A stretch of 64,000 bases of DNA from an uncultured Algibacter sp. (GTDB lineage Bacteria > Bacteroidota > Bacteroidia > Flavobacteriales > Flavobacteriaceae): the NCBI RefSeq assembly GCF_947490405.1, contig NZ_CANLGU010000002.1, positions 372,001 through 436,000 on the forward strand, in the 5' to 3' direction. A model generated the notes under the pieces. The model did no database searches, was not told the DNA's origin, and saw only the letters and a list, made by a program, of their open reading frames with translations. Shown here piece by piece: positions 19,899 to 28,664 of the stretch. Numbering within the stretch: position 1 is the stretch's first letter; the number at the start of each line of letters is the position of its first letter. The position numbers and the translations under genes are program-made.

Positions 19899-20645
19899 TT
19901 TCAAATTATTTAATTTTTTCAAAAGCTCCGATTTATTATTTATGGACACTTTTATCTTATCGTTATTAGACATATAAACAAAAGGTGGCTTTCCTTTTGT
20001 GTATTTTCTAACGTGTTTTAAGTTAACCAAATATGATTGATGAACCCTACAAAAATCAGAGTCAATAAATAAATCTGTATACGTTTTTAGTGTTTTTGAA
20101 CTAAAAATCTTTCTGTTATCGCTCATGTAGAAGAAAGTACAATTTATGTCTGATTTACAATATAATATATCAGAAACTTGTAGTACGGTATTAGAGTCTG
20201 AACCATTTATTGTAATTCTTCTTTCAGCATCTTTAACTTTTTGATTGTATAATAAGGCATCTATTTTTTCACTTAATTTATCTACAGTGCTCTTTTCATT
20301 GTTTATTCGTCTTATAACTTCAATAAAATCTTCCGAGATAATTGGCTTAAGTAAATAATGAAGTGCACTAAACTCAAAAGCTCTAACTGCGTATTTATCA
20401 AATGCCGTAGTAAATACTACGTGAAAATTTCTATATGTTAATTGTTCTAAGTAATTAAATCCTGTTTTTTCATGTATTTCCACATCTAAAAAAACCAAAT
20501 CGGGTTTTAGCGCTTTAGTACCTTTTAATCCGTCTTCAACGGAATTAAAAGTGCCTTCAATAGAGATTGTGCTATGTTGTTTAGCTAACTCTAAAATGTT
20601 TTTAACACAGTGCTGTTCATCATCAATTATTATAGCTCTAATCAT
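19896..20645 (-). CDS. LytTR-family response regulator
   Basis: 249 residues. The receiver domain (1 to about 118) has the acidic pair DDE at 8-10, phosphoacceptor Asp54 in VFLDVEI, and LLKPI with the conserved Lys. The C-terminal LytTR DNA-binding domain (about 145-246) shows ILYCKSDINCTFFYM and FCRVHQSYLVNLKHVRKY, the usual strand-rich motif. Its gene overlaps the 3' end of the kinase gene by 8 bp, so the two are translationally coupled and almost certainly partners. Such regulators bind direct repeats upstream of targets, often membrane or export genes; targets are not evident here. Confidence 0.95.
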   Translation of the reverse strand: MIRAIIIDDEQHCVKNILELAKQHSTISIEGTFNSVEDGLKGTKALKPDLVFLDVEIHEKTGFNYLEQLTYRNFHVVFTTAFDKYAVRAFEFSALHYLLKPIISEDFIEVIRRINNEKSTVDKLSEKIDALLYNQKVKDAERRITINGSDSNTVLQVSDILYCKSDINCTFFYMSDNRKIFSSKTLKTYTDLFIDSDFCRVHQSYLVNLKHVRKYTKGKPPFVYMSNNDKIKVSINNKSELLKKLNNLK

Positions 20646-22467
20646 CGTTAAATAGTTTTCTTAATGGTAAATGTAGCATTACTCTCGTTCCAACTTTCTT
20701 GTCAATTACTTTTAGACTCGCATTAGTATTTGTCTTTTTATTTATAATATCAATCCTATTTTTTGTGATTTTGGTTCCTAAAGAACGCTTATTTAAATTA
20801 TGATTTTGTTGTCGTCCAATACCATTATCATCTACAATATACAATAACATTCCATGTTCTTTTTTTGCTTCAATAGTTATAACGCCTTTAGTGTTTATTT
20901 TTGATATACCATGCCAAATACTATTTTCTACAAAAGGTTGTAAAATCATAGGAGGGACTAAAACATTTTTGATGTCTAAATCTGAATCTACTGTAATCTC
21001 GTAATTAAACCCTTCAGAAAAACGTTTGTTTTCAATTTCTAAATAAGTTTTTAACAGTTCAATATCCTCTTCCAGAGTTATTTCAGTCTTTTCTGAATTC
21101 TCTAAAGTTTTTCTCATAAGGCTAGAGAATTTATTTAAATAACTTTTTGCAGTATTTTTATCCTTACTAGATATGTAGCTACCAATTGAGTTTATCGCAT
21201 TAAAAATAAAGTGTGGATTCATTTGCGCCCTGAGTGCTTTAAGTTCAGTATCTGCTACCTTTAAATCAAACTGTGCTTTTCTTCTTTTCTTATACAAGAA
21301 AAACCCAATTAATAAAAATGTAATTATAGAAATAGCAATAGCCAAAGTTGAATTTTTTATAACTTTTTGGTGTTCTGCCTTTTGATTAGAGATAAGTTGT
21401 TGTTTTTCAAATTGATTTTTTAAAACCAGTTTTTCTTTTTCATATTTATATTGCTCTTCTCTTTTAATTATTTCTTCTTTATTGTTTAAAACAATTAAGC
21501 TATCATTAAGTGCTACACTTTTTTTGTATGCATTCAAGGCTTCATTGTAGTTTCCTCTTTTTTCATAAATTTCGTAGAGACCTTCCCAAGCACTTGCCTG
21601 CCATTCTATCTGATTTGTTTGTTGTGATAGTTTAAGTGTCTTTTTTATATTAATTTCTGCTAACCTATAATCTTTTTGCATCAAATTAATTGCGCTAATA
21701 TTATTTAGCGCTAAAACTTGAACGTTGTAATTATTTAACGATTTGCCTAGTCGATTTGCTTCATCATAGTAGTGTAGAGCTTTAGTAATATTATTATTTC
21801 TTTTATTAGCTAGTCCTAGATTCAAGCTTATGTTAGGAATAAAGTCCTTATAATCTTCTTGCTTAGCTATAGATAATGCCTCTTCTAAATACTTTATACC
21901 TTCTGCAATACGACTTTCTTTTTCAGTAAGAAGCACTCCTAAATTTGTTAAAGCTTCAGATTGACCGCGCAAATTATTTAGTTCTCGGGTAATTTCTAAA
22001 TAACCGTTATAATTTTCAAAAGCCTTATCAAATTCACCTAAGTCAGCATGGATATTAGCAATATTTGCATAAACAGTAGATTTAAAGACTTTATTGTCTA
22101 TTTCATTAGCGATATCCAACGCTTGGTGGAACCTATCTAATGCTTCAGAAAACACCTTTTTAATATAATAGGACATTCCAAGAAATAAAAAAGACCTGAA
22201 TTCTCCCGTCTTATAATCCAAATCTTTCGACAATATAAGAGATGCTTGTGATAAGCTTGTAGCTTCATCAGGGTAATTATACATTATTTTATAGGCTGTT
22301 TTTAGCATTAACATAACTTTTAAAGAGTCTTTCTGGGTATTATTTTCTATTACCATTAGTAAAGAATCTACTTCTTTTTGTTGTTGAGAAGACATAAAAA
22401 CAGGCATTAAAATAAGTGCTAAAAAACCTATTGCCCTTTTTATATAATCTCTTTTTGAACACTTCAT
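20638..22467 (-). CDS. LytS-type sensor histidine kinase with periplasmic TPR array
   Basis: 609 residues. A signal peptide or N-terminal anchor (about 10-27) precedes about seven tetratricopeptide repeats (about 40-325). A charged coiled coil (330-370) leads into one membrane segment (374-393). The cytoplasmic part has the His_kinase motif ALRAQMNPHFIFNAINSI with phosphoacceptor His419, then an ATP-binding domain with NSIWHGISK and DDNGIGR boxes. The likely job is to sense an envelope or extracellular signal through the TPR region and phosphorylate the overlapping LytTR regulator. The ligand is unknown. It is divergent from the tiny lipoprotein gene at 22592. Confidence 0.93.
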   Translation of the reverse strand: MKCSKRDYIKRAIGFLALILMPVFMSSQQQKEVDSLLMVIENNTQKDSLKVMLMLKTAYKIMYNYPDEATSLSQASLILSKDLDYKTGEFRSFLFLGMSYYIKKVFSEALDRFHQALDIANEIDNKVFKSTVYANIANIHADLGEFDKAFENYNGYLEITRELNNLRGQSEALTNLGVLLTEKESRIAEGIKYLEEALSIAKQEDYKDFIPNISLNLGLANKRNNNITKALHYYDEANRLGKSLNNYNVQVLALNNISAINLMQKDYRLAEINIKKTLKLSQQTNQIEWQASAWEGLYEIYEKRGNYNEALNAYKKSVALNDSLIVLNNKEEIIKREEQYKYEKEKLVLKNQFEKQQLISNQKAEHQKVIKNSTLAIAISIITFLLIGFFLYKKRRKAQFDLKVADTELKALRAQMNPHFIFNAINSIGSYISSKDKNTAKSYLNKFSSLMRKTLENSEKTEITLEEDIELLKTYLEIENKRFSEGFNYEITVDSDLDIKNVLVPPMILQPFVENSIWHGISKINTKGVITIEAKKEHGMLLYIVDDNGIGRQQNHNLNKRSLGTKITKNRIDIINKKTNTNASLKVIDKKVGTRVMLHLPLRKLFNDD

Positions 22468-22591
22468 GAATATTAAATTTTTAATTTTTTTTCAAATAAT
22501 AAATAAACACCCTTGAATAATAATTCCAAATAGCTTTTTGATAGGTATAGGGCTAGGTTTAATAAAATTTTAATCCTAAAACCCTTATAAA

Positions 22592-22750
22592 ATGAAAAAT
22601 GTATTTAAGTTATTACTACTAGTGTTTTGCTTAAGCTTAACATGTGTTTCTTGTACAGCACAAGAGTTGGATAGTGATCAACAACAAGTTGTTACTGACC
22701 CACCAAACCAAGATCTTGATCCACCAACGGATGATGATCCTAATGATTAA
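22592..22750 (+). CDS. Micro-lipoprotein (52 residues) between two signalling systems
   Basis: Starts MKNVFKLLLLVFCLSLTCVS, a signal peptide with LTCVSC as probable lipobox (lipidated Cys21). The mature part is about 32 residues and rich in Asp, Pro and Gln, ending DPPTDDDPND. No known domain. It has its own upstream gap and a strong terminator 12 bp downstream, so it appears to be an independent rightward unit among leftward genes. The role is unknown. Small acidic secreted peptides next to sensor kinases could be signals or accessory ligands, but that is speculation. Confidence 0.65.
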   Translation: MKNVFKLLLLVFCLSLTCVSCTAQELDSDQQQVVTDPPNQDLDPPTDDDPND

Positions 22751-22762
22751 TCATTAATATTT

Positions 22763-22806
22763 AAAACCAATTTTAAAGGGTTTGTTGTCTTTTTAAAATT
22801 GGTTTT
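22763..22806. terminator. Bidirectional terminator after the micro-lipoprotein gene
   Basis: 15-bp perfect arms AAAACCAATTTTAAA (22763-22777) and TTTAAAATTGGTTTT (22792-22806) around a 14-nt loop. It lies between the micro-lipoprotein stop and the convergent LuxR-type regulator stop. Confidence 0.8.
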
Positions 22807-22808
22807 AA

Positions 22809-23456
22809 TTAATAATTGGTTTCTCTATTTCCGTTCTTATATTTGGTATAAATGGATACTAAATGCGCTGTGTTTTTTGCATCCATCTTAACGGTTAAAT
22901 TTTTAATATGAGTTTCAACTGTTCTACTGCTTATATTTAATTTATCTGCAATTTCTTTTTGTGTTAAGCCTATAGTTAAAAGATTTATAACTTCTTTTTC
23001 TCGATTGGATATATTCAACCACTTACCTATGTTTAACATAGCCTGAATATTTTTGTCTATATATTTTTCTCCATTCATTACGGCAGTTAGAGCTTCCAAA
23101 GTTTCATCTATACCCAATTGTTTGTGCAAATAGCCATCTACATGGATATGGTTAAACAGGATTTCGTAACTATCTATTTTTGCTTCTTGAGAAAGAATTA
23201 TAATTTTAATCTCTGGGTAGAACGCCTTAACTTTTTTTGCTATATCAAACCCATTATAATCATCTGATTCAAAATTTAAATCTAAAATTAGTATGGTTAC
23301 TTTTTGAGAAGACAAAATACCAAGAGCTTGCTGATAATTATAAGAAACATTTATACTATTCACATAGTTGGGATACTGCTCTAATAAAGACACTAGTCCT
23401 TGAGAGAAAATAACAGAGTCATCTACAATTAAAATATCTGATTTTATTACCTTCAT
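22809..23456 (-). CDS. NarL/FixJ-family response regulator (LuxR HTH)
   Basis: 215 residues. The receiver has Asp12 and Asp13 (VDDS), phosphoacceptor Asp59 in ILDLNFES and a signalling Ser/Thr-Lys region. The C-terminal LuxR-type helix-turn-helix (about 147-210) reads SNREKEVINLLTIGLTQKEI then LNISSRTVETHIKNL. The start overlaps the stop of the kinase gene upstream by 4 bp (ATGA), indicating translational coupling. It is the output of the adjacent TPR kinase; targets are unknown, but the exported-protein genes just to the right are candidates by proximity. Confidence 0.95.
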   Translation of the reverse strand: MKVIKSDILIVDDSVIFSQGLVSLLEQYPNYVNSINVSYNYQQALGILSSQKVTILILDLNFESDDYNGFDIAKKVKAFYPEIKIIILSQEAKIDSYEILFNHIHVDGYLHKQLGIDETLEALTAVMNGEKYIDKNIQAMLNIGKWLNISNREKEVINLLTIGLTQKEIADKLNISSRTVETHIKNLTVKMDAKNTAHLVSIYTKYKNGNRETNY

Positions 23457-25468
23457 AAGTCTTTTTGAATTGGAAAATTAACATGTACCTGAGTTCCTGT
23501 ATGGGTCTTTTCTATTTTACACTTGCCTTCAATAATTTCAACACGTTGTTTAATATTAAGTAAACCAATGCCTTCTTTATGATTATTTTCTATCCCAATG
23601 CCATTATCATCAAATAAAAAATGCAAATTATCATTGTTATCTTTATAGTTTTTAATAGTGATTTTTGTAGCAAGAGAATGCTTTTCAACATTATTTAATA
23701 CCTCTAGTAAAATACCGTAAAAATTGTTTTTTACAACCAGAGGTAACGTATTTAAAACATCGGGTAATTGAGTTTCAAGTTCAACAAAAATATTACCGTA
23801 TAACTGAAATTCACTAAGCCTAGATTTAATAATATCTGTAAATTTTTGACTTCCCATATACATTTCCAAAGGATAGATTCTATGTGAAACCACTCTAATT
23901 TGTTGATTCATTTTTTTTAAATCTTCTGTAATTTCATCAACCATTTGATTTAGTTTTTTAGATCGTTTTAAGGCTAATACCCTTAACCTAAGCCCATCAA
24001 AATTTGTAGTGATAATATCGTGTAAATCTCTTGCTATTCTTTTTTTGATGGTTTCTTGCCCTTGATATATAGCTTCAAGTTTTTCTATTTTATTACTTTG
24101 AACAACTGTTCTTTGTTTTTGTACGAAAAAATAATAAACAACGATAAGTAATAAGGTTATAGTTGCTAAAATTATAACTGTTAAATTTTTACTCTTTATG
24201 TTTTCGTTTTTTTGGGTAAGTAATATTTGTGCATTTTTATTCTCTATATTTAATTTTAGTATTTCATTTTCTTTTTTTTTATTTTCAAATTTTGCCTGTA
24301 AGTTTTGCACAAGCTTTGTTTGTTCAGAATTATAAACAACCTCATATAAGTTAGAGTGTTTTTCATAAACCTCTAGTGCTTTTTTATAAAGCCCTTTTTT
24401 TTTATAATATTCAGCCTCATTCTTATAATGGCTAAGAATAGCTTGTTGATTTGTTACAGAAGGTAGAAGTTGATTTGCTTTATTTAAGTTTTGTTTTGCT
24501 AAGTCTAAATCAAAATATTCTAAATATAAGTTAGTAATACCATTATAATTATACAGGAGTGAGATAGTATCTTTTAAAATACTATTTATAGTTATAGACT
24601 TAATGAAATTCTCTTCAGAGGCTTTGGTCTTACCAAGTGATTTATAGGTTAGAGCAAGATTACTAAGTAAAATAGCATATTGGGAGCTATTTTTGTCTAA
24701 GAATTTTAGTCCTTTTTTATAATTTACAATCGCAGAATCTAAAATTTTGAGATTATCATAAGCATTAGCAATATTTGTGTAACATATACCGATGCCTAAA
24801 TTATTATTTAGTTTTTGTTCAAGCTCTAATGCTTGAAAATAATAGATTAAAGCTTGATTATGGTTTTTTAATTGATTTTGGATATTGCCAATAATGGTAC
24901 AAACATCAGCTAGCTTTTGTTTGTTATCTGTTTTTTTAAAACCCTCATAGGCTTTTATTGAGTATATTAAAGCGTCTTCATAAAGCTGCCTGTTTTTATA
25001 AACAATTCCTGCTTTTAAATAAGCTTTATAAATAGATTTATCAGGATCAAAATTTTCATAGATATCAATACTTTTTTTAAGGTATGTTAATAAACTATCT
25101 TGCTGGTTATGTCTCGCCTTAAGCAGTGAAATATTATAATTTAAATCTGCAGCAACTTTTGATGTACTATCTAAGGCAAGCCCATTTTTATATATAAATT
25201 CAGCTTTAATATAATCTCGTTTTCTGTGATATAGAGCTCCAATTTTCTTATAGAAAATAGCTGCTTTACTATTGTTTTTATTATCTAAAGCAATAGCTAA
25301 ACCTTTTTTAAAAATATCTAAAGCAGCTGTATTATCTATTTTCTTTAAACTATCTCCTTTTTTAATTAAAGCATCTATTCTATCCCTCTCATTCTTTTGA
25401 TTAAAGGTTTGACATTCTGGATACAAGTGTGTAAATGAGAATAACAATAGAAAAACAAGATTTTTCAT
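23453..25468 (-). CDS. TPR-containing sensor histidine kinase (HisKA_3/NarX type)
   Basis: 671 residues. A signal peptide (about 1-20) precedes eight or more tetratricopeptide repeats (about 40-375). A coiled coil (380-425) leads into one membrane segment (about 428-448). The dimerisation box IKKRIARDLHDIITTNFDG carries phosphoacceptor His483. A GHKL ATPase domain follows, with LNNVEKHSLATKI (N box) and FDDNGIG (G1 box). It belongs to the widespread Bacteroidota family of TPR kinases paired with NarL regulators. It diverges from the lipoprotein gene at 25673 across a 204-bp promoter region. Confidence 0.94.
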   Translation of the reverse strand: MKNLVFLLLFSFTHLYPECQTFNQKNERDRIDALIKKGDSLKKIDNTAALDIFKKGLAIALDNKNNSKAAIFYKKIGALYHRKRDYIKAEFIYKNGLALDSTSKVAADLNYNISLLKARHNQQDSLLTYLKKSIDIYENFDPDKSIYKAYLKAGIVYKNRQLYEDALIYSIKAYEGFKKTDNKQKLADVCTIIGNIQNQLKNHNQALIYYFQALELEQKLNNNLGIGICYTNIANAYDNLKILDSAIVNYKKGLKFLDKNSSQYAILLSNLALTYKSLGKTKASEENFIKSITINSILKDTISLLYNYNGITNLYLEYFDLDLAKQNLNKANQLLPSVTNQQAILSHYKNEAEYYKKKGLYKKALEVYEKHSNLYEVVYNSEQTKLVQNLQAKFENKKKENEILKLNIENKNAQILLTQKNENIKSKNLTVIILATITLLLIVVYYFFVQKQRTVVQSNKIEKLEAIYQGQETIKKRIARDLHDIITTNFDGLRLRVLALKRSKKLNQMVDEITEDLKKMNQQIRVVSHRIYPLEMYMGSQKFTDIIKSRLSEFQLYGNIFVELETQLPDVLNTLPLVVKNNFYGILLEVLNNVEKHSLATKITIKNYKDNNDNLHFLFDDNGIGIENNHKEGIGLLNIKQRVEIIEGKCKIEKTHTGTQVHVNFPIQKDL

Positions 25469-25551
25469 TGAGGGTTTTTGGTTTACTCCACCAAATTAAA
25501 AAATATTGGCTATAAATTACCTTATAAATATAAAATTACGGGAATTTACGG

Positions 25552-25583
25552 ATTGCACTCCTTTCTCTTATGGCGTAATATTG
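25552..25583 (+). promoter_or_regulatory. Possible promoter for the exported-protein cluster
   Basis: ATTG (25552-25555) and TAATATTG (25576-25583) with a 20-bp spacer resemble the Bacteroidota -33/-7 pattern, and the -7 box matches the one proposed for gltB. It would give a leader of about 80 nt before the first gene at 25673. Confidence 0.35.
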
Positions 25584-25672
25584 AATAAGTAAATCAACCC
25601 AAAAATCTTCCTCTCAATTTATCTACTATATGTTATTGTTTCTATTGCTATTAACAATAAATAAAATTAAAG

Positions 25673-26290
25673 ATGAAAAGATTACTATTTGTTCTATTAA
25701 CTGTAAGTCCATTTCTATTATTTAACTGCAGTAATAATGATGATGACAATAATCAAGATGAAGGATTTGATGGCTCCATAGAAGACATTAGAGATTTTTA
25801 TAATGATGATTTGGTAGATGCGCTTGAAGACTTGGGTTTTAATTTAAATACTGGAAATAATCCTCCTAATATTGAAGGGGTATATTTTGTGTCGCCATTA
25901 TTATTGGAAGCTAGCAGTGTAACGGGAGATATAGTTGGAATGCCTTTTAATGATTATACAATAACATTTTCTAATCAAAATAATAGTGCTTTAACGATTG
26001 ATTATTTTGGTGATCAAGGTAACCAAATAGATCAAGGAAGTGGATCATTTATTTCTGGAGATGATGACAATTTCACTGTTTTATTAATTACTACATCTAC
26101 TGATGAGTCTAATAACACTACTGCTGATTCAGCTATTTCAATATCAGGAGTATTAACAGATGGTGGGATTGAAAATATTCAAATGGCCTTTATGATGCTT
26201 GATAATAAAGGAAATCCAAATGGTGAATGGATTCCAAATAATACGGGCCGTATAGCTTATGACTCTGATTTTAACTCTCCGAAACAATAA
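25673..26290 (+). CDS. Exported lipoprotein of unknown function
   Basis: 205 residues with a lipoprotein signal peptide (MKRLLFVLLTVSPFLLFNCS, Cys19). An Asn/Asp-rich linker typical of flavobacterial surface lipoproteins follows the cysteine. The rest is predicted beta-rich (NDYTITFSNQNN, NFTVLLITTS, AISISGVL) and ends with IAYDSDFNSPKQ. I recognise no family. It is the first of several rightward exported-protein genes, 30 bp ahead of an outer-membrane barrel gene. Confidence 0.85.
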   Translation: MKRLLFVLLTVSPFLLFNCSNNDDDNNQDEGFDGSIEDIRDFYNDDLVDALEDLGFNLNTGNNPPNIEGVYFVSPLLLEASSVTGDIVGMPFNDYTITFSNQNNSALTIDYFGDQGNQIDQGSGSFISGDDDNFTVLLITTSTDESNNTTADSAISISGVLTDGGIENIQMAFMMLDNKGNPNGEWIPNNTGRIAYDSDFNSPKQ

Positions 26291-26320
26291 TTAATCAATA
26301 CATATTTAAAATAAGTAACC

Positions 26321-26854
26321 ATGAAAAAAATCTATTTTTTAACAACAGTAGCATTTCTATTATTATTTAGTAGTAAAATTAAAGCTCAAGAGATGAGTGA
26401 AGCTGGGGCCTTAGGAGCTGGTTTAGCATGGACCTCTTTAAATTATGGGGTGTCTGCTAAATATAATTTTACAGAAAAACACACAGGTCAGATTATTGTA
26501 GGTTCAGCCAATTATGGATTTAACTTTTCTGGTGCTAACAGTTTTTCCCTCACTGGAAGGTATGCTTATAATTTTGAGGCAGGCGATATTGATTTTGCAT
26601 CCTATAAGCCCTATTTGTATGGACAAATAGGATACTGGACATATAAATACGATTTGGGTGCCTTTGGAGGTGAATTTAACCAAAACTCAATAGCTATTGG
26701 GGCAGGTGCTGGTATAGAATGGTCTTTTAATAATTTCGTTGATGGTCTAGCTTTTTCATTTGAATTGGGTTATACAAATGTTTCTTTTGATGGTATAGGC
26801 TCCATTGGAGGTTTCAACGGTGGTGGCGGAATACATTATTATTTCAATCTATAA
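26321..26854 (+). CDS. Small outer-membrane beta-barrel protein
   Basis: 177 residues, with a signal peptide cleaved after about residue 22 (KIKAQ). About eight alternating amphipathic strands follow (LAWTSLNYGVSAKYNF, HTGQIIVGSANYGFNFSG, KPYLYGQIGYWTYKY, IAIGAGAGIEWSF). The C-terminal residues HYYFNL end in a hydrophobic/aromatic pattern suited to BAM insertion. It resembles OmpW/OMP_b-brl type porin-fold proteins of about 18 kDa. The function is unknown. It is probably co-transcribed with the lipoprotein before it. Confidence 0.85.
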   Translation: MKKIYFLTTVAFLLLFSSKIKAQEMSEAGALGAGLAWTSLNYGVSAKYNFTEKHTGQIIVGSANYGFNFSGANSFSLTGRYAYNFEAGDIDFASYKPYLYGQIGYWTYKYDLGAFGGEFNQNSIAIGAGAGIEWSFNNFVDGLAFSFELGYTNVSFDGIGSIGGFNGGGGIHYYFNL

Positions 26855-26897
26855 TAAATTTAGTTATATCATCATTCATCAGTGTTTTATTTATGAG

Positions 26898-26929
26898 GAT
26901 GCAAAACTTAAAGATTTTAAGCTTGCATC
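26898..26929 (+). terminator. Hairpin after the small barrel gene
   Basis: GATGCAA (26898-26904) pairs with TTGCATC (26923-26929), and CTTAAA with TTTTAAG inside. It lacks a clean T run, so it may only attenuate readthrough into the next gene. Confidence 0.45.
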
Positions 26930-26961
26930 TTCAAATAAAGTAATAATAAGATCTAGAGATT

Positions 26962-28647
26962 ATGACAAAAAAGAAATGTTTTAATAGTTTCATTATATGC
27001 TTGTTGCTTTATAATGTTACTTATTCTCAAAAGCTTAACAAGTATGTAAACACTATTGCTGATGCTTTAGAAATTGTAGAAGCTTCAAAATTGGAGTATG
27101 CACAAGACTTAAAACTCACAACTACTAATTATATAAATTACACATTAACTGAAGTTGATGCAAAAGGAAAAAGTGAAGAAAGTCTATATAGTTTTAGTTT
27201 CTCAGATATTGATGTTAATACGGTTAGAACCATCACCAAAAAGGATGTTATTTTAATTCAATTACTAATTAAAGGGAAACAAAAGTTAATCAAAAAAACA
27301 AGTAATAGTGGAGATAAGATAAACTATGTTGACAATCTTTCTTTTTATGCAAAAAATATTGATAATGGTAGGGTATTGGTTGATGAAATTAAAAAAATCA
27401 TTCCAATTAACGAAGTACTTGAAAAAAACAAATTGGCACTTTCAAGTTTCCAAGATCATCAAAATTGGTTAGCTTCAAATATTCAAGATGTAGATTTCAC
27501 CAAAAGCCAAATTGTTCAAAAATTAGAACATGGAAAACTTAACAATGGATCCTTAAAGTTAAGTACAACCACAAACTCCAAAAGTAAGACCACTACCGAA
27601 GAGTTTGAGTTTAACCTTGCCACATTAAACCCAAATAGTCTTTCTTTTAAAATTAGTGGAGACGAGTTTTATATTGAAGCTTCAAATCGCAGAAATATAA
27701 AAGTAATTAAAGCTTTTAAAGACGGTGTACAACAAAGCTATACTAATAAGGTACGTTTTTATAGTACAAGTATCGAGAATGCCAAAGATATTTATAAAGT
27801 TATAAAGCAAATTATTCCCTTAGCTGAAAAAGCTTTTCTTCAATCTAAACCAGATATATCTAATGTTGAAAGAGCTGTAGCCTATTTAAATACAGTTACA
27901 CAAAGTGTTTCAACTAATGATAAAACGTACACGCAGAATATAGAAGGTAGTTGTGTAAGTAAGGTAATGATTAAAGAAGCTGATATAAAGGAAACCAAAG
28001 AGCATGTATTTGAATTTAATTTTAGTGATATTAACGTAGATAATATTGATTATAATTCTGCAAAGAATCAGCTTTACTTAGAAATTAATACTCGTAAAAA
28101 AGCAAAATTTATACGCTATCTTAAAAACGATGAGCTGCAAAATTACACCAGTACTTTCAAATTATATGTTAATGGTATTGAAGAGGCAATGGTTTCAAAA
28201 GAGGCATTGCAAAACATAGTTAAATTTTGCGAAATAAAAACTCCAAAAACATCATCTAGTTCTATTTCATCTAAACTTGATGCCTTACAAAAAGATATAA
28301 CACTGGTTAAAATTGGCGATAATAATTATGACCAATCTTTAGAGGTAATTAATACATCTCCTTATATTATTAAGATTACTTCTGTGTATTCCAATCTTAA
28401 GAGTAGTAAAGAGACTATCTATGAGTTTGGTTTGGGAGATATAAACCCTAAAAATATAGCAATCATAACTTCTGGAAAACAAGTTATGGTTGAATTGAAT
28501 ACCAAACATTTAGAAAAAATAATAAAAACCTATCAAGATGGTAGTATAAAAAGTTATGCCTACAAAATTGCTATACAAGCTACGGATGTAGAAAATGCTA
28601 GAAAAATAGCGAATAATCTAAAATACATAACTGAAAAACAAGAATAA
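26962..28647 (+). CDS. Exported protein with four homologous ~130-residue repeats
   Basis: 561 residues. An N-terminal signal peptide (about 1-22, ending NVTYSQ) precedes four tandem units at about 30-150, 160-290, 300-425 and 435-560. Each begins with a helix and continues with a strand pair around a shared motif: LYSFSFSDIDVNTV, FEFNLATLNPNSL, FEFNFSDINVDNI and YEFGLGDINPKNI. Each ends in a helix like ENAKDIYKVIKQIIP. No enzymatic residues are conserved between units. I do not recognise the family; it is presumably a periplasmic or surface protein. It has no T9SS tail and no lipobox. It ends 17 bp before the next gene. Confidence 0.88.
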   Translation: MTKKKCFNSFIICLLLYNVTYSQKLNKYVNTIADALEIVEASKLEYAQDLKLTTTNYINYTLTEVDAKGKSEESLYSFSFSDIDVNTVRTITKKDVILIQLLIKGKQKLIKKTSNSGDKINYVDNLSFYAKNIDNGRVLVDEIKKIIPINEVLEKNKLALSSFQDHQNWLASNIQDVDFTKSQIVQKLEHGKLNNGSLKLSTTTNSKSKTTTEEFEFNLATLNPNSLSFKISGDEFYIEASNRRNIKVIKAFKDGVQQSYTNKVRFYSTSIENAKDIYKVIKQIIPLAEKAFLQSKPDISNVERAVAYLNTVTQSVSTNDKTYTQNIEGSCVSKVMIKEADIKETKEHVFEFNFSDINVDNIDYNSAKNQLYLEINTRKKAKFIRYLKNDELQNYTSTFKLYVNGIEEAMVSKEALQNIVKFCEIKTPKTSSSSISSKLDALQKDITLVKIGDNNYDQSLEVINTSPYIIKITSVYSNLKSSKETIYEFGLGDINPKNIAIITSGKQVMVELNTKHLEKIIKTYQDGSIKSYAYKIAIQATDVENARKIANNLKYITEKQE

Positions 28648-28664
28648 CCCAAAAAATAATATTT

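Noticed and set aside
25469-25672. Additional small genes in the divergent gap before the exported cluster
   Set aside because: No frame with a plausible start and composition; the gap appears to be promoter DNA only.
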